DNA from: Cryobacterium sp. Y50
Lineage (GTDB): Bacteria; Actinomycetota; Actinomycetes; Actinomycetales; Microbacteriaceae
DNA: 55,747 nucleotides
Reading direction: 5' to 3'
Assembly: GCF_002929805.1 (NCBI RefSeq)
Contig: NZ_PJJM01000074.1
Coordinates: 1-55,747 of the forward strand
Position 1 is the stretch's first letter. The number at the start of each line of letters is the position of its first letter. The position numbers were made by a program, and so were the translations under genes. Positions 17,338-25,828 of the stretch are shown one piece after another. A model generated the notes under the pieces. That model searched no databases and was not told the origin of the DNA. It saw only the letters and a program-made list of their open reading frames with translations.

Positions 17338-18613
17338 CTTATCGCCGTCCGCTAAACCGAAAGCTCCTTCGTGGGCGAAGACCACCACCTGGCTGCTGTC
17401 GGCCACGGTGCTGCGCAATGTCGGACTGATCGTCATTCTGGTGATGCTCGCTCGGTTGACAGATCAGGAGACTGTGGGTCGCTACGCGATTGCGCTCGCG
17501 ATCACCACGCCGATCTTTGTCATGGGCCAGCTGGGCCTGAAAAATGTGTACCTCACCATGCAGCGGGAATTTCGGTTTCGGTCGTATCTGAGCATTCAAT
17601 TGGTCATGGCGGCGGCGGCCTTGCTGTTGAGCATGGGGATTGCTTTCGTCTTCAATCGTGACCTGTTGGTGACCGTGACGTTGGTGGCCGTGGTCAAGGT
17701 CGCCGACACCCTGTCGGAATTCTTCTCCGCACCGCTGCAGAAATACCATGCGGCACCGCGCATCTTCTGGGCATATCTGGCCAGTGCCGTACTGGGCAGC
17801 GGCGTCACGGGTGCAGCCCTGGTGTTCACGCAGCAACTGGACGTGGCCCTCGCCGGACTGGCCGGTACCTCGCTATTCGTCGCCTTGGTGCTCATGCTGT
17901 CGCCCGCCCGTCGATTGACGGCGCTGCACGAGACCGACGTGCACCGGGCCATCCTCCGGCGCTTGGATCGAACCGCAATTCTGCGCGCCGGGTTTCCGAT
18001 GGGCGTGGCCGGAGCAATACTGGCGTTGGTCTCGTCGATGCCGCAGTATTTTTTGGCCAAGGACCACGGTGAGGCCACGGTGGGGTATTTCGTGGTGCTG
18101 CTCTACATCTTCGCGATCGTCGATATTTTTTCCGGCACGCTAACCCAGGCCTGGATTCCGCGCGCGCGTCAGGCTCGGCAGCTCACGACGGCAAACGATC
18201 CTTATCACTTCTTCAAGGCAGCTATGGCGAGCACCGGCTGGTGGACCCTAGCGTTGGCTCCGCTCGCCGTGGCCGGGCTGTGGATCATGTCAATTCTGTT
18301 GCCCGTGGTCCTCGGACCGGGCTATGAACTGACGCTCACGGTGGCCGTGCCGCTGGCCTTTGGCATCATTGTGCTGCCGGCCACGCACTTCGGCGGTACG
18401 GCCGTAGCCGTGCAGAACTATTATGTGCACGGCATCACGCTCAGTATCGCCTCGGCCAGCGTCTCCCTGTTGGCCTGTCTCGCGCTGGTGCCGACATTCG
18501 GAACGGCCGGCGCCCTATGGGCAGTCTCACTGGCTTACGGCGCGCGCGGAGTCATTGCGATTGTTATTCTCTTCCCCGGCGCGCGACTTCGGCGTGCTGC
18601 CACGGCGAGTTGA
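17327..18613 (+). CDS. Wzx-type polysaccharide flippase
   Basis: A 428-residue membrane protein of the MOP flippase superfamily with about 12 hydrophobic segments, beginning LSATVLRNVGLIVILVMLAR. It would export an undecaprenyl-linked oligosaccharide. It is the second flippase in the window and lacks the acetyltransferase extension of the first, so two separate glycan export systems, or an acquired and a native one, may coexist. It overlaps the GT11-like gene by 11 bases (translational coupling). Its last 87 bases overlap the opposing DUF2142 gene. Confidence 0.9.
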   Translation: MPDNLSPSAKPKAPSWAKTTTWLLSATVLRNVGLIVILVMLARLTDQETVGRYAIALAITTPIFVMGQLGLKNVYLTMQREFRFRSYLSIQLVMAAAALLLSMGIAFVFNRDLLVTVTLVAVVKVADTLSEFFSAPLQKYHAAPRIFWAYLASAVLGSGVTGAALVFTQQLDVALAGLAGTSLFVALVLMLSPARRLTALHETDVHRAILRRLDRTAILRAGFPMGVAGAILALVSSMPQYFLAKDHGEATVGYFVVLLYIFAIVDIFSGTLTQAWIPRARQARQLTTANDPYHFFKAAMASTGWWTLALAPLAVAGLWIMSILLPVVLGPGYELTLTVAVPLAFGIIVLPATHFGGTAVAVQNYYVHGITLSIASASVSLLACLALVPTFGTAGALWAVSLAYGARGVIAIVILFPGARLRRAATAS

Positions 18614-20107
18614 CGGACGAGTAATGCTGCCGGCGAGCAGCACGAGTAGGGCAGCGAAAGCCAGCGATCCCAAGATCCAGATGGCTCCGGGGCCGACCGG
18701 GATGTTCCACCACCACTCGAGATTTGAGTCGAGGTTCAGACCGTTTTGATCGGCACCGGTGACGTAGCGCCGCAGGTTGTAGTGCAGGGCCAGCGCATTG
18801 GCCACGGACAGTGCGGCAATGACGCCGAGAACCTGAATTTTCGACAAGATTAGGCGCGGGCCGCGTGCGTTCAACAGCGCAACGCCGCCCAGCATAACAA
18901 TCAGGGGCAAAATGTAACGAGGCTGGACCTCACTTCCCACCGCCACTTGCGACTGCACCAGGATGAAGGTGGGGATGATCCAGAGCGCGGCCAGAACCAT
19001 GAGTACCGCCAGAAGTTTGCGCAGGGACCTCGAGGCGAGCCCGGAAAAGGCCAGGGCGGCAAAGCACCCGAGCCCGGCAACCCACACGACGGCTGGCATC
19101 AGGGTGTCCAGCCAGCCCAGTCCCCAATTTCCAAAGACACCAACCCAAAGGCCCGGCACGTTCAGGAAAATGTGCAGGATCAGGCCCAAGGAATTCTGTT
19201 CGACGCCGTCGTTCGGCGTCGAATTCAGGCCGGACGATACGAGCGTCGATTGCCCGGTCGAGAGATAGAAGACGATGGCGACCATCACGAGTACGATCGG
19301 CAGCAGGGCGGACAGAATCCAGCGTCGCTCCCAGCGTGCTGTGAGAAGCGTGACGACGCCAACGGCGATCACCGCGTAGACCGCGGCATCCGCTCGTGAA
19401 CCCGCGCCCATGACGGTGGCAATGACGGCTAGTAGGCCAAGGGCGATTTTGCGGGCACCGGTCGTTTCAAAGAAACCGAGCAGCGCGAGCCAGAGGGTGC
19501 CGGCCGAGATGATGGCCCAGGCGCTGGGGTTGTTCGACGCTACCAGGAACATGCCAAGCGGAACCAGCGAAATTGCCCAGGACCAGAGCAGGGTCGGCCG
19601 CCGCTGGGCTGGAAGAAGGGCATAGAGGGCGGTGGTTAGGGCGACGAACAGCACGACATTGACGATGCGCATTACGACGGCCGAAAGTTCGATATTCGTT
19701 GAAGCGAACAGGTTCATCGTGAGGTAGTACACCGGCGGGTAGGCGCCGCTGAAATTGCCACGATCAGAGTCCACGAAGTCGCCGTAAGTATCGAACGAAT
19801 CGCCCTGGCACGCTGCGCTTTCGTTGGCGTCGAAGGCGTAGCACGGGGCGATGAGGAGCGCGTTGGGAACGGATCTCTCATCCTCCTCTGTCGCTAGGTG
19901 ACAGAGGCTGGTGTCTTCATTGGTAGCGCACCAGGTGCTGGCCAGATGGTAATCGTCGTCAGGACTGGCGCCAACAGGGGAGGCCAATGCCCAGGCCGAC
20001 AAGGCCAGTATTGCCAGAATGGGTGCCACGACGGCGAATGCGGTGATTCTCGTTATTCTGTGCTTAACCTCGGACACGAACCGCAGAAGCTGATGTTTCC
20101 CATTCAC
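18527..20107 (-). CDS. DUF2142 polytopic membrane protein
   Basis: A 526-residue membrane protein of the DUF2142 family. The N-terminal segment is followed by ASPDDDYHLASTWC, the acidic extracellular motif of the family, and GAYPPVYYLT near residue 120; about ten hydrophobic segments follow. DUF2142 proteins are GT-C-like membrane proteins in actinobacterial and streptococcal polysaccharide loci and are thought to be glycosyltransferases using lipid-linked donors; no activity can be assigned here. Its 3' end overlaps the flippase gene tail-to-tail by 87 bases, and it diverges from the GT2/DUF2304 pair. Confidence 0.88.
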   Translation of the reverse strand: MNGKHQLLRFVSEVKHRITRITAFAVVAPILAILALSAWALASPVGASPDDDYHLASTWCATNEDTSLCHLATEEDERSVPNALLIAPCYAFDANESAACQGDSFDTYGDFVDSDRGNFSGAYPPVYYLTMNLFASTNIELSAVVMRIVNVVLFVALTTALYALLPAQRRPTLLWSWAISLVPLGMFLVASNNPSAWAIISAGTLWLALLGFFETTGARKIALGLLAVIATVMGAGSRADAAVYAVIAVGVVTLLTARWERRWILSALLPIVLVMVAIVFYLSTGQSTLVSSGLNSTPNDGVEQNSLGLILHIFLNVPGLWVGVFGNWGLGWLDTLMPAVVWVAGLGCFAALAFSGLASRSLRKLLAVLMVLAALWIIPTFILVQSQVAVGSEVQPRYILPLIVMLGGVALLNARGPRLILSKIQVLGVIAALSVANALALHYNLRRYVTGADQNGLNLDSNLEWWWNIPVGPGAIWILGSLAFAALLVLLAGSITRPSTRRGSTPKSRAGEENNNRNDSARAVSQ

Positions 20108-20183
20108 ATAGAAATCTTACCGGCCCGATCAGGCTCGGCCGTGGCGCCCGGGTCGTAAGGCGCGTAGACCGGAATCGGGCGAA

Positions 20184-20189
20184 TAGACT
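20184..20189 (+). promoter_or_regulatory. -10 box of a probable leaderless promoter
   Basis: TAGACT lies seven bases before the ATG at 20197, and no ribosome site is present, so the mRNA probably begins at or next to the start codon. It sits in the 89-base divergent interval shared with the DUF2142 gene. Confidence 0.5.
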
Positions 20190-20196
20190 GACGAGT

Positions 20197-20934
20197 ATGA
20201 AATTGACGTTCGAGCAGACAGTGATTGTCATGCCCGCCTTCAATGAAGAGGAATGTGTAGCCGACGTCGTTACCGAGGTACTCGCTGCCCTCCCCGGCGT
20301 GTTGTGCCTGGTCGTGAGCGACGGATCCACCGACGCGACCGCCGCCCGGGCGCAAGCCGCCGGTGCCGTGGTCGTTACCCTGCCGTTCAATCTCGGCGTC
20401 GGCGCGGCGATGCGGGTGGGTTTTCGTTACGCACTCGATAACGGGTATCAGAACGTCGTTCAGATCGACTCAGATGGTCAGCACAATCCGGCGGAGGTTC
20501 CGTTTTTGCTAGCCGAACTGAAAGAGGCCGATCTGGTGCTGGGCGCGCGCTTCGCGGGCGCCGGCACGTACTCCGTGCGTGGACCACGCCGCTGGGCCAT
20601 GACTTTTCTCGCTAGCATTCTGAGCCGACTCGTGAAAAGCCAGCTGACCGACACGACCTCCGGGTTTCGTGCCAGTGGCCCGAAGGCCGTAGCGATTTTC
20701 GCCAAGCACTATCCGGCCGAGTACCTAGGCGACACCATTGAAACGCTGGTCATCGCCGCGCGCGCGGGGTGTACCGTCAAGCAGGTTCCGGTGGCGATGC
20801 GACCACGCGCGGGAGGCACCCCCTCGCACAACCCGTTCAAGGCAGGGGCATATCTGGCCCGCGCTTTTCTGGCCCTGCTATTTGCCCTCATGCGGCCGGC
20901 CACGTTAGTGCACTCGGAGAGGACCGTTGCATGA
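20197..20934 (+). CDS. GT2 polyprenyl-phosphate glycosyltransferase (DPM1-like)
   Basis: A 245-residue GT2 of the dolichol-phosphate-mannose/glucose synthase type: VIVMPAFNEEECVADVV at the start, VSDGSTDATAARA for UDP/GDP binding, and the DXD in QIDSDGQHNPAEV. It would load a sugar onto polyprenyl phosphate at the inner face of the membrane. It overlaps the DUF2304 gene as ATGA, the usual actinobacterial pairing, in which the DUF2304 protein is thought to assist the transferase at the membrane. Confidence 0.9.
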   Translation: MKLTFEQTVIVMPAFNEEECVADVVTEVLAALPGVLCLVVSDGSTDATAARAQAAGAVVVTLPFNLGVGAAMRVGFRYALDNGYQNVVQIDSDGQHNPAEVPFLLAELKEADLVLGARFAGAGTYSVRGPRRWAMTFLASILSRLVKSQLTDTTSGFRASGPKAVAIFAKHYPAEYLGDTIETLVIAARAGCTVKQVPVAMRPRAGGTPSHNPFKAGAYLARAFLALLFALMRPATLVHSERTVA

Positions 20935-21320
20935 TTCCGTTCAGCCAGATTCTGGGGATCTGTGCGGCCGTGCTGGTACTTTTCGTGGTGATCGAGCTGT
21001 TGCGCCGCCGGCACCTGCGCGAACGTCATGCCATCTGGTGGTTCGTCGCGGGGCTGCTGGCCCTCGTGGCGGGTGTCTTTCCCCAAACACTCGAATGGTC
21101 GGCTGAACTGGTCGGCATCGAGGTTCCCAGCAACCTCATCTTCTTTCTGAGCATCGCCGTGTTGTTTATGGTGTGTCTGCAGCACAGTGCGGAGCTGACC
21201 GAGCTCGAAAGCAAGACCCGAGATCTGGCGGAACAGTCCGCTCTGCTGGAGCTGCGGGTACGGCAACTTGAGGCAATGGCGAGCAAGCCGGCGGCTCAGG
21301 ACAGCACGCCGAACCCGTAA
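20931..21320 (+). CDS. DUF2304 membrane protein
   Basis: A 129-residue protein with three hydrophobic segments: an N-terminal helix (about 5-23), a second after the basic RRRHLRERHAIWW motif (about 36-52), and a third (about 64-84). A C-terminal coiled-coil-like tail follows. This is the DUF2304 pattern. The ATG at 20931 overlaps the GT2 stop; longer frames starting inside the GT2 gene are shadows. It probably partners with the upstream glycosyltransferase; its molecular role is unknown. Confidence 0.9.
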   Translation: MIPFSQILGICAAVLVLFVVIELLRRRHLRERHAIWWFVAGLLALVAGVFPQTLEWSAELVGIEVPSNLIFFLSIAVLFMVCLQHSAELTELESKTRDLAEQSALLELRVRQLEAMASKPAAQDSTPNP

Positions 21321-21352
21321 GCATCACCGCTAAAGAATGGCAAACTAAACAG

Positions 21353-22327
21353 GTGACAGTGCTTGTGACCGGCGGTGCCGGCTATATCGGTTCCCATGTG
21401 GTGCGTCTGCTCAGAGAGAGGGGCGATGACGTCGTCGTTGTCGACGACCTGGTCACGGGAGATCGAAACCGGATTGCCGACGTTCTTCTCGTCGAAATGG
21501 ATCTCGCCCAGTCGAATGCACCGTCGATGCTCCAAACCGTCATGCACGAGCACAACGTCGACCGCGTCATCCACTTTGCGGGCCGCAAACAGGTTGGCGA
21601 ATCGGTGGCTCGACCCGCCTGGTATTTTCAGCAGAATGTCGGATCGCTCGCCAACCTCCTGCTCGCCATGGAACAGGTGCGGGTCACGCAGATCGTCTTC
21701 TCCTCGTCGGCCGCAGTCTATGGAACCTCAGAGGGTGCCGCGCTGCGTGAAGACACACCGCGGCATCCGCTCAACGCCTACGGTGAGACCAAACTTATCG
21801 GCGAATGGCTGTTGTCGGATTCCGTCGGTGCTTTCGACCTGCGCGCCTGCAGCCTGCGCTATTTCAACGTGGCCGGCGCGGGTTGGGCTGAACTCGGCGA
21901 TACTGCAGCCCTCAACCTGGTGCCCATGGTCTTTGAACGGCTCGATCAGGGCCTGGCGCCCCTTATCTTTGGGGATGACTACGACACCGTCGATGGAACG
22001 TGCGTGCGCGATTACATTCACGTGGCCGACCTCGCCGAGGCGCACCTGGCCGCCCTGGACGGCTTGGCCGGAGGGAGCGCGCGGCATGACGTCTACAACG
22101 TGGGTACGGGCCTCGGTTCGTCGGTGCGCGAGATGGTCGACGAGATTCTGCGGGTATCCGGTCTGAGTATCCTCCCCGAAATTCGCGAACGACGCCCGGG
22201 CGATCCGGCCATCGTCGTGGCCGACCCGGCAGCAATCTTCGCATCCATCGGGTGGACTGCCCGGCGTGGACTGGTCGACATTGTACAGTCGGCCTGGGAC
22301 TCACACCTGCTCTTGCAGCGCTCATGA
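21353..22327 (+). CDS. galE: UDP-glucose 4-epimerase
   Basis: A 324-residue extended short-chain dehydrogenase. NAD-binding VTGGAGYIGSHVV, SSSAAVYGT with the catalytic Ser, the NAYGETKLIGEWLL Tyr-x3-Lys pair, and the DGTCVRDYIHVADLAEAHL signature are those of GalE. It interconverts UDP-glucose and UDP-galactose (or the GlcNAc/GalNAc forms), supplying the neighbouring glycosyltransferases. Its GTG start follows AACAGGTGACAG without a strong ribosome site. It overlaps the following GT2 gene as ATGA. A second galE lies at 32811. Confidence 0.92.
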   Translation: MTVLVTGGAGYIGSHVVRLLRERGDDVVVVDDLVTGDRNRIADVLLVEMDLAQSNAPSMLQTVMHEHNVDRVIHFAGRKQVGESVARPAWYFQQNVGSLANLLLAMEQVRVTQIVFSSSAAVYGTSEGAALREDTPRHPLNAYGETKLIGEWLLSDSVGAFDLRACSLRYFNVAGAGWAELGDTAALNLVPMVFERLDQGLAPLIFGDDYDTVDGTCVRDYIHVADLAEAHLAALDGLAGGSARHDVYNVGTGLGSSVREMVDEILRVSGLSILPEIRERRPGDPAIVVADPAAIFASIGWTARRGLVDIVQSAWDSHLLLQRS

Positions 22328-23298
22328 GAGACAGCGTCTCCGTTGCGCTGTGCACGTATAACGGCGCCGCGTATCTTGAAGAGCAGCTGCTCAGCATTGT
22401 GGGGCAGTCACTGCGTCCCGACCAGATCGTGGTGTCCGACGACGGGTCGACGGACAAGACGTTGGCGGTGCTGGAGCGGGTCACAGCGGCGTGGACCGAT
22501 ATCGACGTTGTGCTGCTGCAGAACGTGACCGCGCTTGGAGTGACCGCGAACTTTGAGCAGGCGCTCGCCGCCTGCACCGGCGACCTCATCGCGCTCTGCG
22601 ACCAGGACGACATCTGGTGGCCCGAGCGCCTGGATCGTATGGTGGCCGAGTTCACCCGTCGGCCCATACTGCAGATGCTGCACGCCGACGCCCGACTCGT
22701 CGACGCTGACGGGGCGCCCCTCGGCTTCACGCTGTTGCAAACCCTGGGCGTGTCGCCCGCCGACCGGCGCGCCGTGCATGCGGGGCACGCCATCGACGCA
22801 TACCTGCGGCGCAACATCGTCACCGGGGCGACGATGATGGTTCGGCGTGACCTGGTCGAGCAATCACGCCCCTTTCCCTCGGCGTGGGTCCATGACGAGT
22901 GGATGGCGATGGTCGCCGCTGCTACCGGGCTGGTCGACCTGCTCGAGGAGCCCCTCATCGACTATCGCCAGCACGGTGGCAACCAGATCGGTGTGACGAC
23001 CCTCGACGCCACGGGCAAGCTCGGTCGGCTGCGCGCGCCGCGCACGGCGCGGAACGCGCGGTTGTGGGCGCGAGCCGCTGCGCTGCAGCAACGGGCATCG
23101 GGTTTCGAGCCGGCGGCATCCGCTTCGGTGCTGGCGCTGATCGACGCGAAACTCGCCCACGAGACGCGGCGCAGCGCGCTGCCGGCAGCCAGGGCGCTGC
23201 GCGTGGGGCCGATTGTGCGCGGCTGGCACGCGGGCGACTATTCCCGGTTCGGGCTGGGACTGCAAGACGTGCTGCGCGATTTGGTGCAGCCGGTCTGA
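22324..23298 (+). CDS. GT2 family glycosyltransferase
   Basis: A 324-residue GT-A enzyme resembling rhamnosyl- and galactosyltransferases of O-antigen clusters: VSVALCTYNGAAYLEEQL, VVSDDGSTDKTLAVL and the LCDQDDIWWPERLDRM block with the DXD-like DQDD. The region around AWVHDEWMAM is the acceptor side. It starts at ATG 22324, overlapping the galE stop, so the two form an operon. A possible terminator (AGTGTC/GACACT, about 23325-23354) follows. Confidence 0.9.
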   Translation: MRDSVSVALCTYNGAAYLEEQLLSIVGQSLRPDQIVVSDDGSTDKTLAVLERVTAAWTDIDVVLLQNVTALGVTANFEQALAACTGDLIALCDQDDIWWPERLDRMVAEFTRRPILQMLHADARLVDADGAPLGFTLLQTLGVSPADRRAVHAGHAIDAYLRRNIVTGATMMVRRDLVEQSRPFPSAWVHDEWMAMVAAATGLVDLLEEPLIDYRQHGGNQIGVTTLDATGKLGRLRAPRTARNARLWARAAALQQRASGFEPAASASVLALIDAKLAHETRRSALPAARALRVGPIVRGWHAGDYSRFGLGLQDVLRDLVQPV

Positions 23299-23795
23299 GC
23301 TACCGGCGGGAAAACGGGATCACGGAGTGTCGTTAGGCCTGACCGGAAGGGACACTGTCGGGGCCACGGTGAAGAAGGCCGATTCTTTGTCACGGGACCA
23401 GCCTTGGTTGCGGGAGTCCCCGCCGTGTTCTATCCGGCAAACAGGCAACGCGCATTCTGCGTTCGCGCTCCGCGCCTTGCGACGCTCCCTCATTGTCAGC
23501 GAGCGTCGGCGCGAGGGCCGTGTGAATCACGGCCGCAACGATGCCATTCGCGAGCACCACTTTGGGTCATTTCGGCGACCGGACGGGCTGACGGTGGTCT
23601 GTAGGACTCTGGTGTGGGAGCCTTGACTGTGTCCGCCACCATTCTCAGGACGGTGCTCACAGCGCACGTGCCGGAGGTGACCGGACTGAACGTCGAGCTC
23701 GTTTACAGCCGGGCACGCCGGGCCGGGCACGCCGGGCCGGGCTCATGCCGGTCAATCCTGAAGCCCGGCCAGGTGCCACCGCGCGGGCGCAGGCT

Positions 23796-23885
23796 CGGCC
23801 GGTAGACTCTCGGCCGGCTGACACTCGGCCGGCTGACACTCGGCCGGCTGACACTGGGCACGCTGACACTGGGCACGCTCACCAC
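23796..23885. repeat. 15-bp tandem repeat, six units
   Basis: Six adjoining 15-base units. Three consecutive units (23811-23855) are identical, CGGCCGGCTGACACT; the flanking ones differ, CGGCCGGTAGACTCT before and two GGGCACGCT-type units after. All frames stay open through it and would give pentapeptide repeats. There are no spacers, so it is not a CRISPR. Confidence 0.9.
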
Positions 23886-24086
23886 GGTCCCCAGTACTCG
23901 GACAAAGTCCTGCAGCTACACCCTCTCCGCCGCCGCTACCATCTTCTTCTGCACCACCTTCATTAGTTCGACCGTCTTCAATGCCACCGCTTTCAGCACC
24001 AACCATTTCAGTACCACCCTCGCCGGTACCACTCTCATCAGCACTACTCCGCGCGGCACGACCCAGTGCGGAACCGGTCGGACGGG

Positions 24087-24328
24087 TCGGCCACGGATTC
24101 TTTGACAAGGGCACGACCGACATCGACCGTGGACTGTTGCTCTGCGGTCACTGCTACCGCCGACTCCATCAGGAAAGCTGGCGGGTGATCGCCGAGCAGG
24201 GCGAGCACGGCGGGTTCTGGCTGCAACCACCCGCGAACATCGACACGACACAGACGCTGATCCCGCTAGTGAACAAAAGCCCGCTCATGCTCGAATCGAA
24301 ACGGCAGCAGGACGCCGACGTCAGCTGA
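24087..24328 (+). pseudogene. C-terminal remnant of a 13E12/DUF222-type HNH endonuclease
   Basis: An open stretch translating to GHGFFDKGTTDIDRGLLLC, then HCYRRLHQESW and a proline-containing tail. It matches the HNH end of actinobacterial 13E12-repeat/DUF222 proteins (pattern H-x-GGxTDxxNGxxLCxxHHxxxH-xxW). Full proteins are about 400-500 residues; the DUF222 part and the first CxxC are absent, and the usual His pair is reduced to HCY. The upstream sequence is low complexity. This is the debris of a multicopy gene family. Confidence 0.75.
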
Positions 24329-24356
24329 TGCATTCTGCTGCGGGCCGGATTACGCA

Positions 24357-24394
24357 CGACCGCCAGCGCTGATCGCCTGGCGATCTGGCGGTCG
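24357..24394. terminator. Hairpin downstream of the O-antigen-ligase-like gene
   Basis: A perfect 10-base stem, CGACCGCCAG (24357-24366) with CTGGCGGTCG (24385-24394), whose loop contains a second small stem ATCGCC/GGCGAT. It lies about 130 bases past the stop of the minus-strand gene at 24523 and may terminate it. There is no T-tract. Confidence 0.5.
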
Positions 24395-24522
24395 CGGGGG
24401 GCTCGAACAGCGTGAGGGGCGCAGGTCGCAGACCGTCAGAGTTGACGGACGGACGGGCGATATCGGCGGGCTCGATGCGGAGCGCATTCTCGAGATCGGC
24501 CGGGCCCTTCCGTGGGCGGAGT

Positions 24523-25806
24523 CTATGTGGCGTCGGGGTGCGGCTTGTGCGGCAGGGCGCTGCGCCAGCTCAGACCCTGCGCGGCCTTGACCGCACAGAT
24601 CACCAGCAGCAACCAGCCGAACTCAGACAGAATGGTGCTCTCCGCCGCGCTGGTCACCAGCAGGGTGACGAGTATGAGCGGCGCCCAGACGTAGACCAGC
24701 GAGCGCTTGTTCGAAGCGAGCAGCCAGGAACGCACGAAGGCCAGCAGTACGAGGGCGAGAAAAGCGAGAAAGCCGATCAATCCGACCTGAAAGTACACGT
24801 CAAGGTAGGCGTTGAGGCCGGTCAGATGCGCACGCCCGGTGGTGAATTCAAGCCAGCCGTATGGCGTGACGTCCTGCGGCCAGAATCCGGCCCAACCCCA
24901 GCCCTCGAGCGGATGCAGCTCCACCAGCCGCCACATCTCGCTCCAGAGCGAGTATCGCGCTTCAAACTCACTGCCGGCGTTGAGAGTGTCGATGATGGTC
25001 GTGCGACCGAGCCAGGCGGCGCCGGCGGCGACGAGGGCCGCGCTCAGGAGGCCGAGCTGCAGCATCCGTCTGCCGGCAACGGGGGTGCGACGCAAGCGGT
25101 AGAGCGCGAGCGCCGCGACGCTGACGCAGATCGCGACGACGACAACGACGGGGGAGCGGGAGAGTACCAGGCAGATACCGGCCAGCCACATCGAGCCGAG
25201 GCCGAGGCTGCGCGGAATCGACCGGGCGCGCAGCTCGACGTAGAAGGTGACCGCGGCGATGAGCGCGATGAGTCCGAAAACGTTGCGGGAGCCGAAGATG
25301 CCCTGGATCGGGCCGAGCTGGTCGATGTCGCCGACCACATCGAGAAAGGCGATCGGCAGGTCGAGCAGCAGACCGGAGAGCACTTCGAGCACGATCGAGA
25401 GGCCGAGAAGCACGCGCAGCACATCGCCGATGGCGCGCACCACCTGAAAGGTGTCGCGCACAAGGGCCACGTAGATGGCGAGGAATCCGACGGTGATTTG
25501 ATAGCTGACGCCGATGAGCGTCTCGGTGACGTAGCCGCTCCACACGCCGGACACTGCGCACCAGGCCACGAACACGATGATCGAAATGGGCAGCAGGCCG
25601 TGCCATTCCACGATCGGGCGGCGGGCGAGCAGCGAGGCCACCGCGAGCAGGACGAGGCCGCCGAGAATACCGATGAGACCGGCCCAGCCCATGACGCTGC
25701 GCAGCAGATGGGTACTGAATGCGGTCGCCAAAATTATGAGCGTGAGTGCGGCCGCGAATTTCGGCGACGCGAGCACCCGGCGCAGGTCCTCGGGCAGGGT
25801 GGTCAT
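24523..25806 (-). CDS. O-antigen ligase/polymerase-like membrane protein (copy 1)
   Basis: A 427-residue polytopic protein with about 11 hydrophobic segments and the Wzy_C/O-antigen-ligase pattern: GIFGSRNVFGLIALIAAV, LVLSRSPVVVVVA, then the periplasmic loop RYSLWSEMWRLVELHPLEGWGWAGFW. Such proteins polymerise or ligate lipid-linked glycan repeat units. The conserved loop motif is LNAYLDVYFQVGLIG, with Leu331 where copy 2 has His375 (AHNAWLD). If that His is catalytic, this copy may be inactive or have another role. It starts 22 bases after the stop of copy 2, so the pair form an operon born by duplication. Confidence 0.85.
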   Translation of the reverse strand: MTTLPEDLRRVLASPKFAAALTLIILATAFSTHLLRSVMGWAGLIGILGGLVLLAVASLLARRPIVEWHGLLPISIIVFVAWCAVSGVWSGYVTETLIGVSYQITVGFLAIYVALVRDTFQVVRAIGDVLRVLLGLSIVLEVLSGLLLDLPIAFLDVVGDIDQLGPIQGIFGSRNVFGLIALIAAVTFYVELRARSIPRSLGLGSMWLAGICLVLSRSPVVVVVAICVSVAALALYRLRRTPVAGRRMLQLGLLSAALVAAGAAWLGRTTIIDTLNAGSEFEARYSLWSEMWRLVELHPLEGWGWAGFWPQDVTPYGWLEFTTGRAHLTGLNAYLDVYFQVGLIGFLAFLALVLLAFVRSWLLASNKRSLVYVWAPLILVTLLVTSAAESTILSEFGWLLLVICAVKAAQGLSWRSALPHKPHPDAT

Positions 25807-25828
25807 GCTCTAATTTACCGCGCGCAGG

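Larger units (their letters stand above)
23299..24356. other. Degenerate interval without an intact gene
   Basis: About 1.05 kb between the GT2 and the O-antigen-ligase genes. It contains a 15-bp tandem repeat (23796-23885), low-complexity ACC-rich sequence (about 23930-24060) and an HNH endonuclease remnant (24087-24328). A small hairpin GGCCGTG/CACGGCC lies at 23516-23534. The other open frames have no recognisable product. Confidence 0.6.

Noticed and set aside
23796..23885. Possible CRISPR array
   Set aside because: The repeats are contiguous 15-mers without spacers and no cas genes are nearby.
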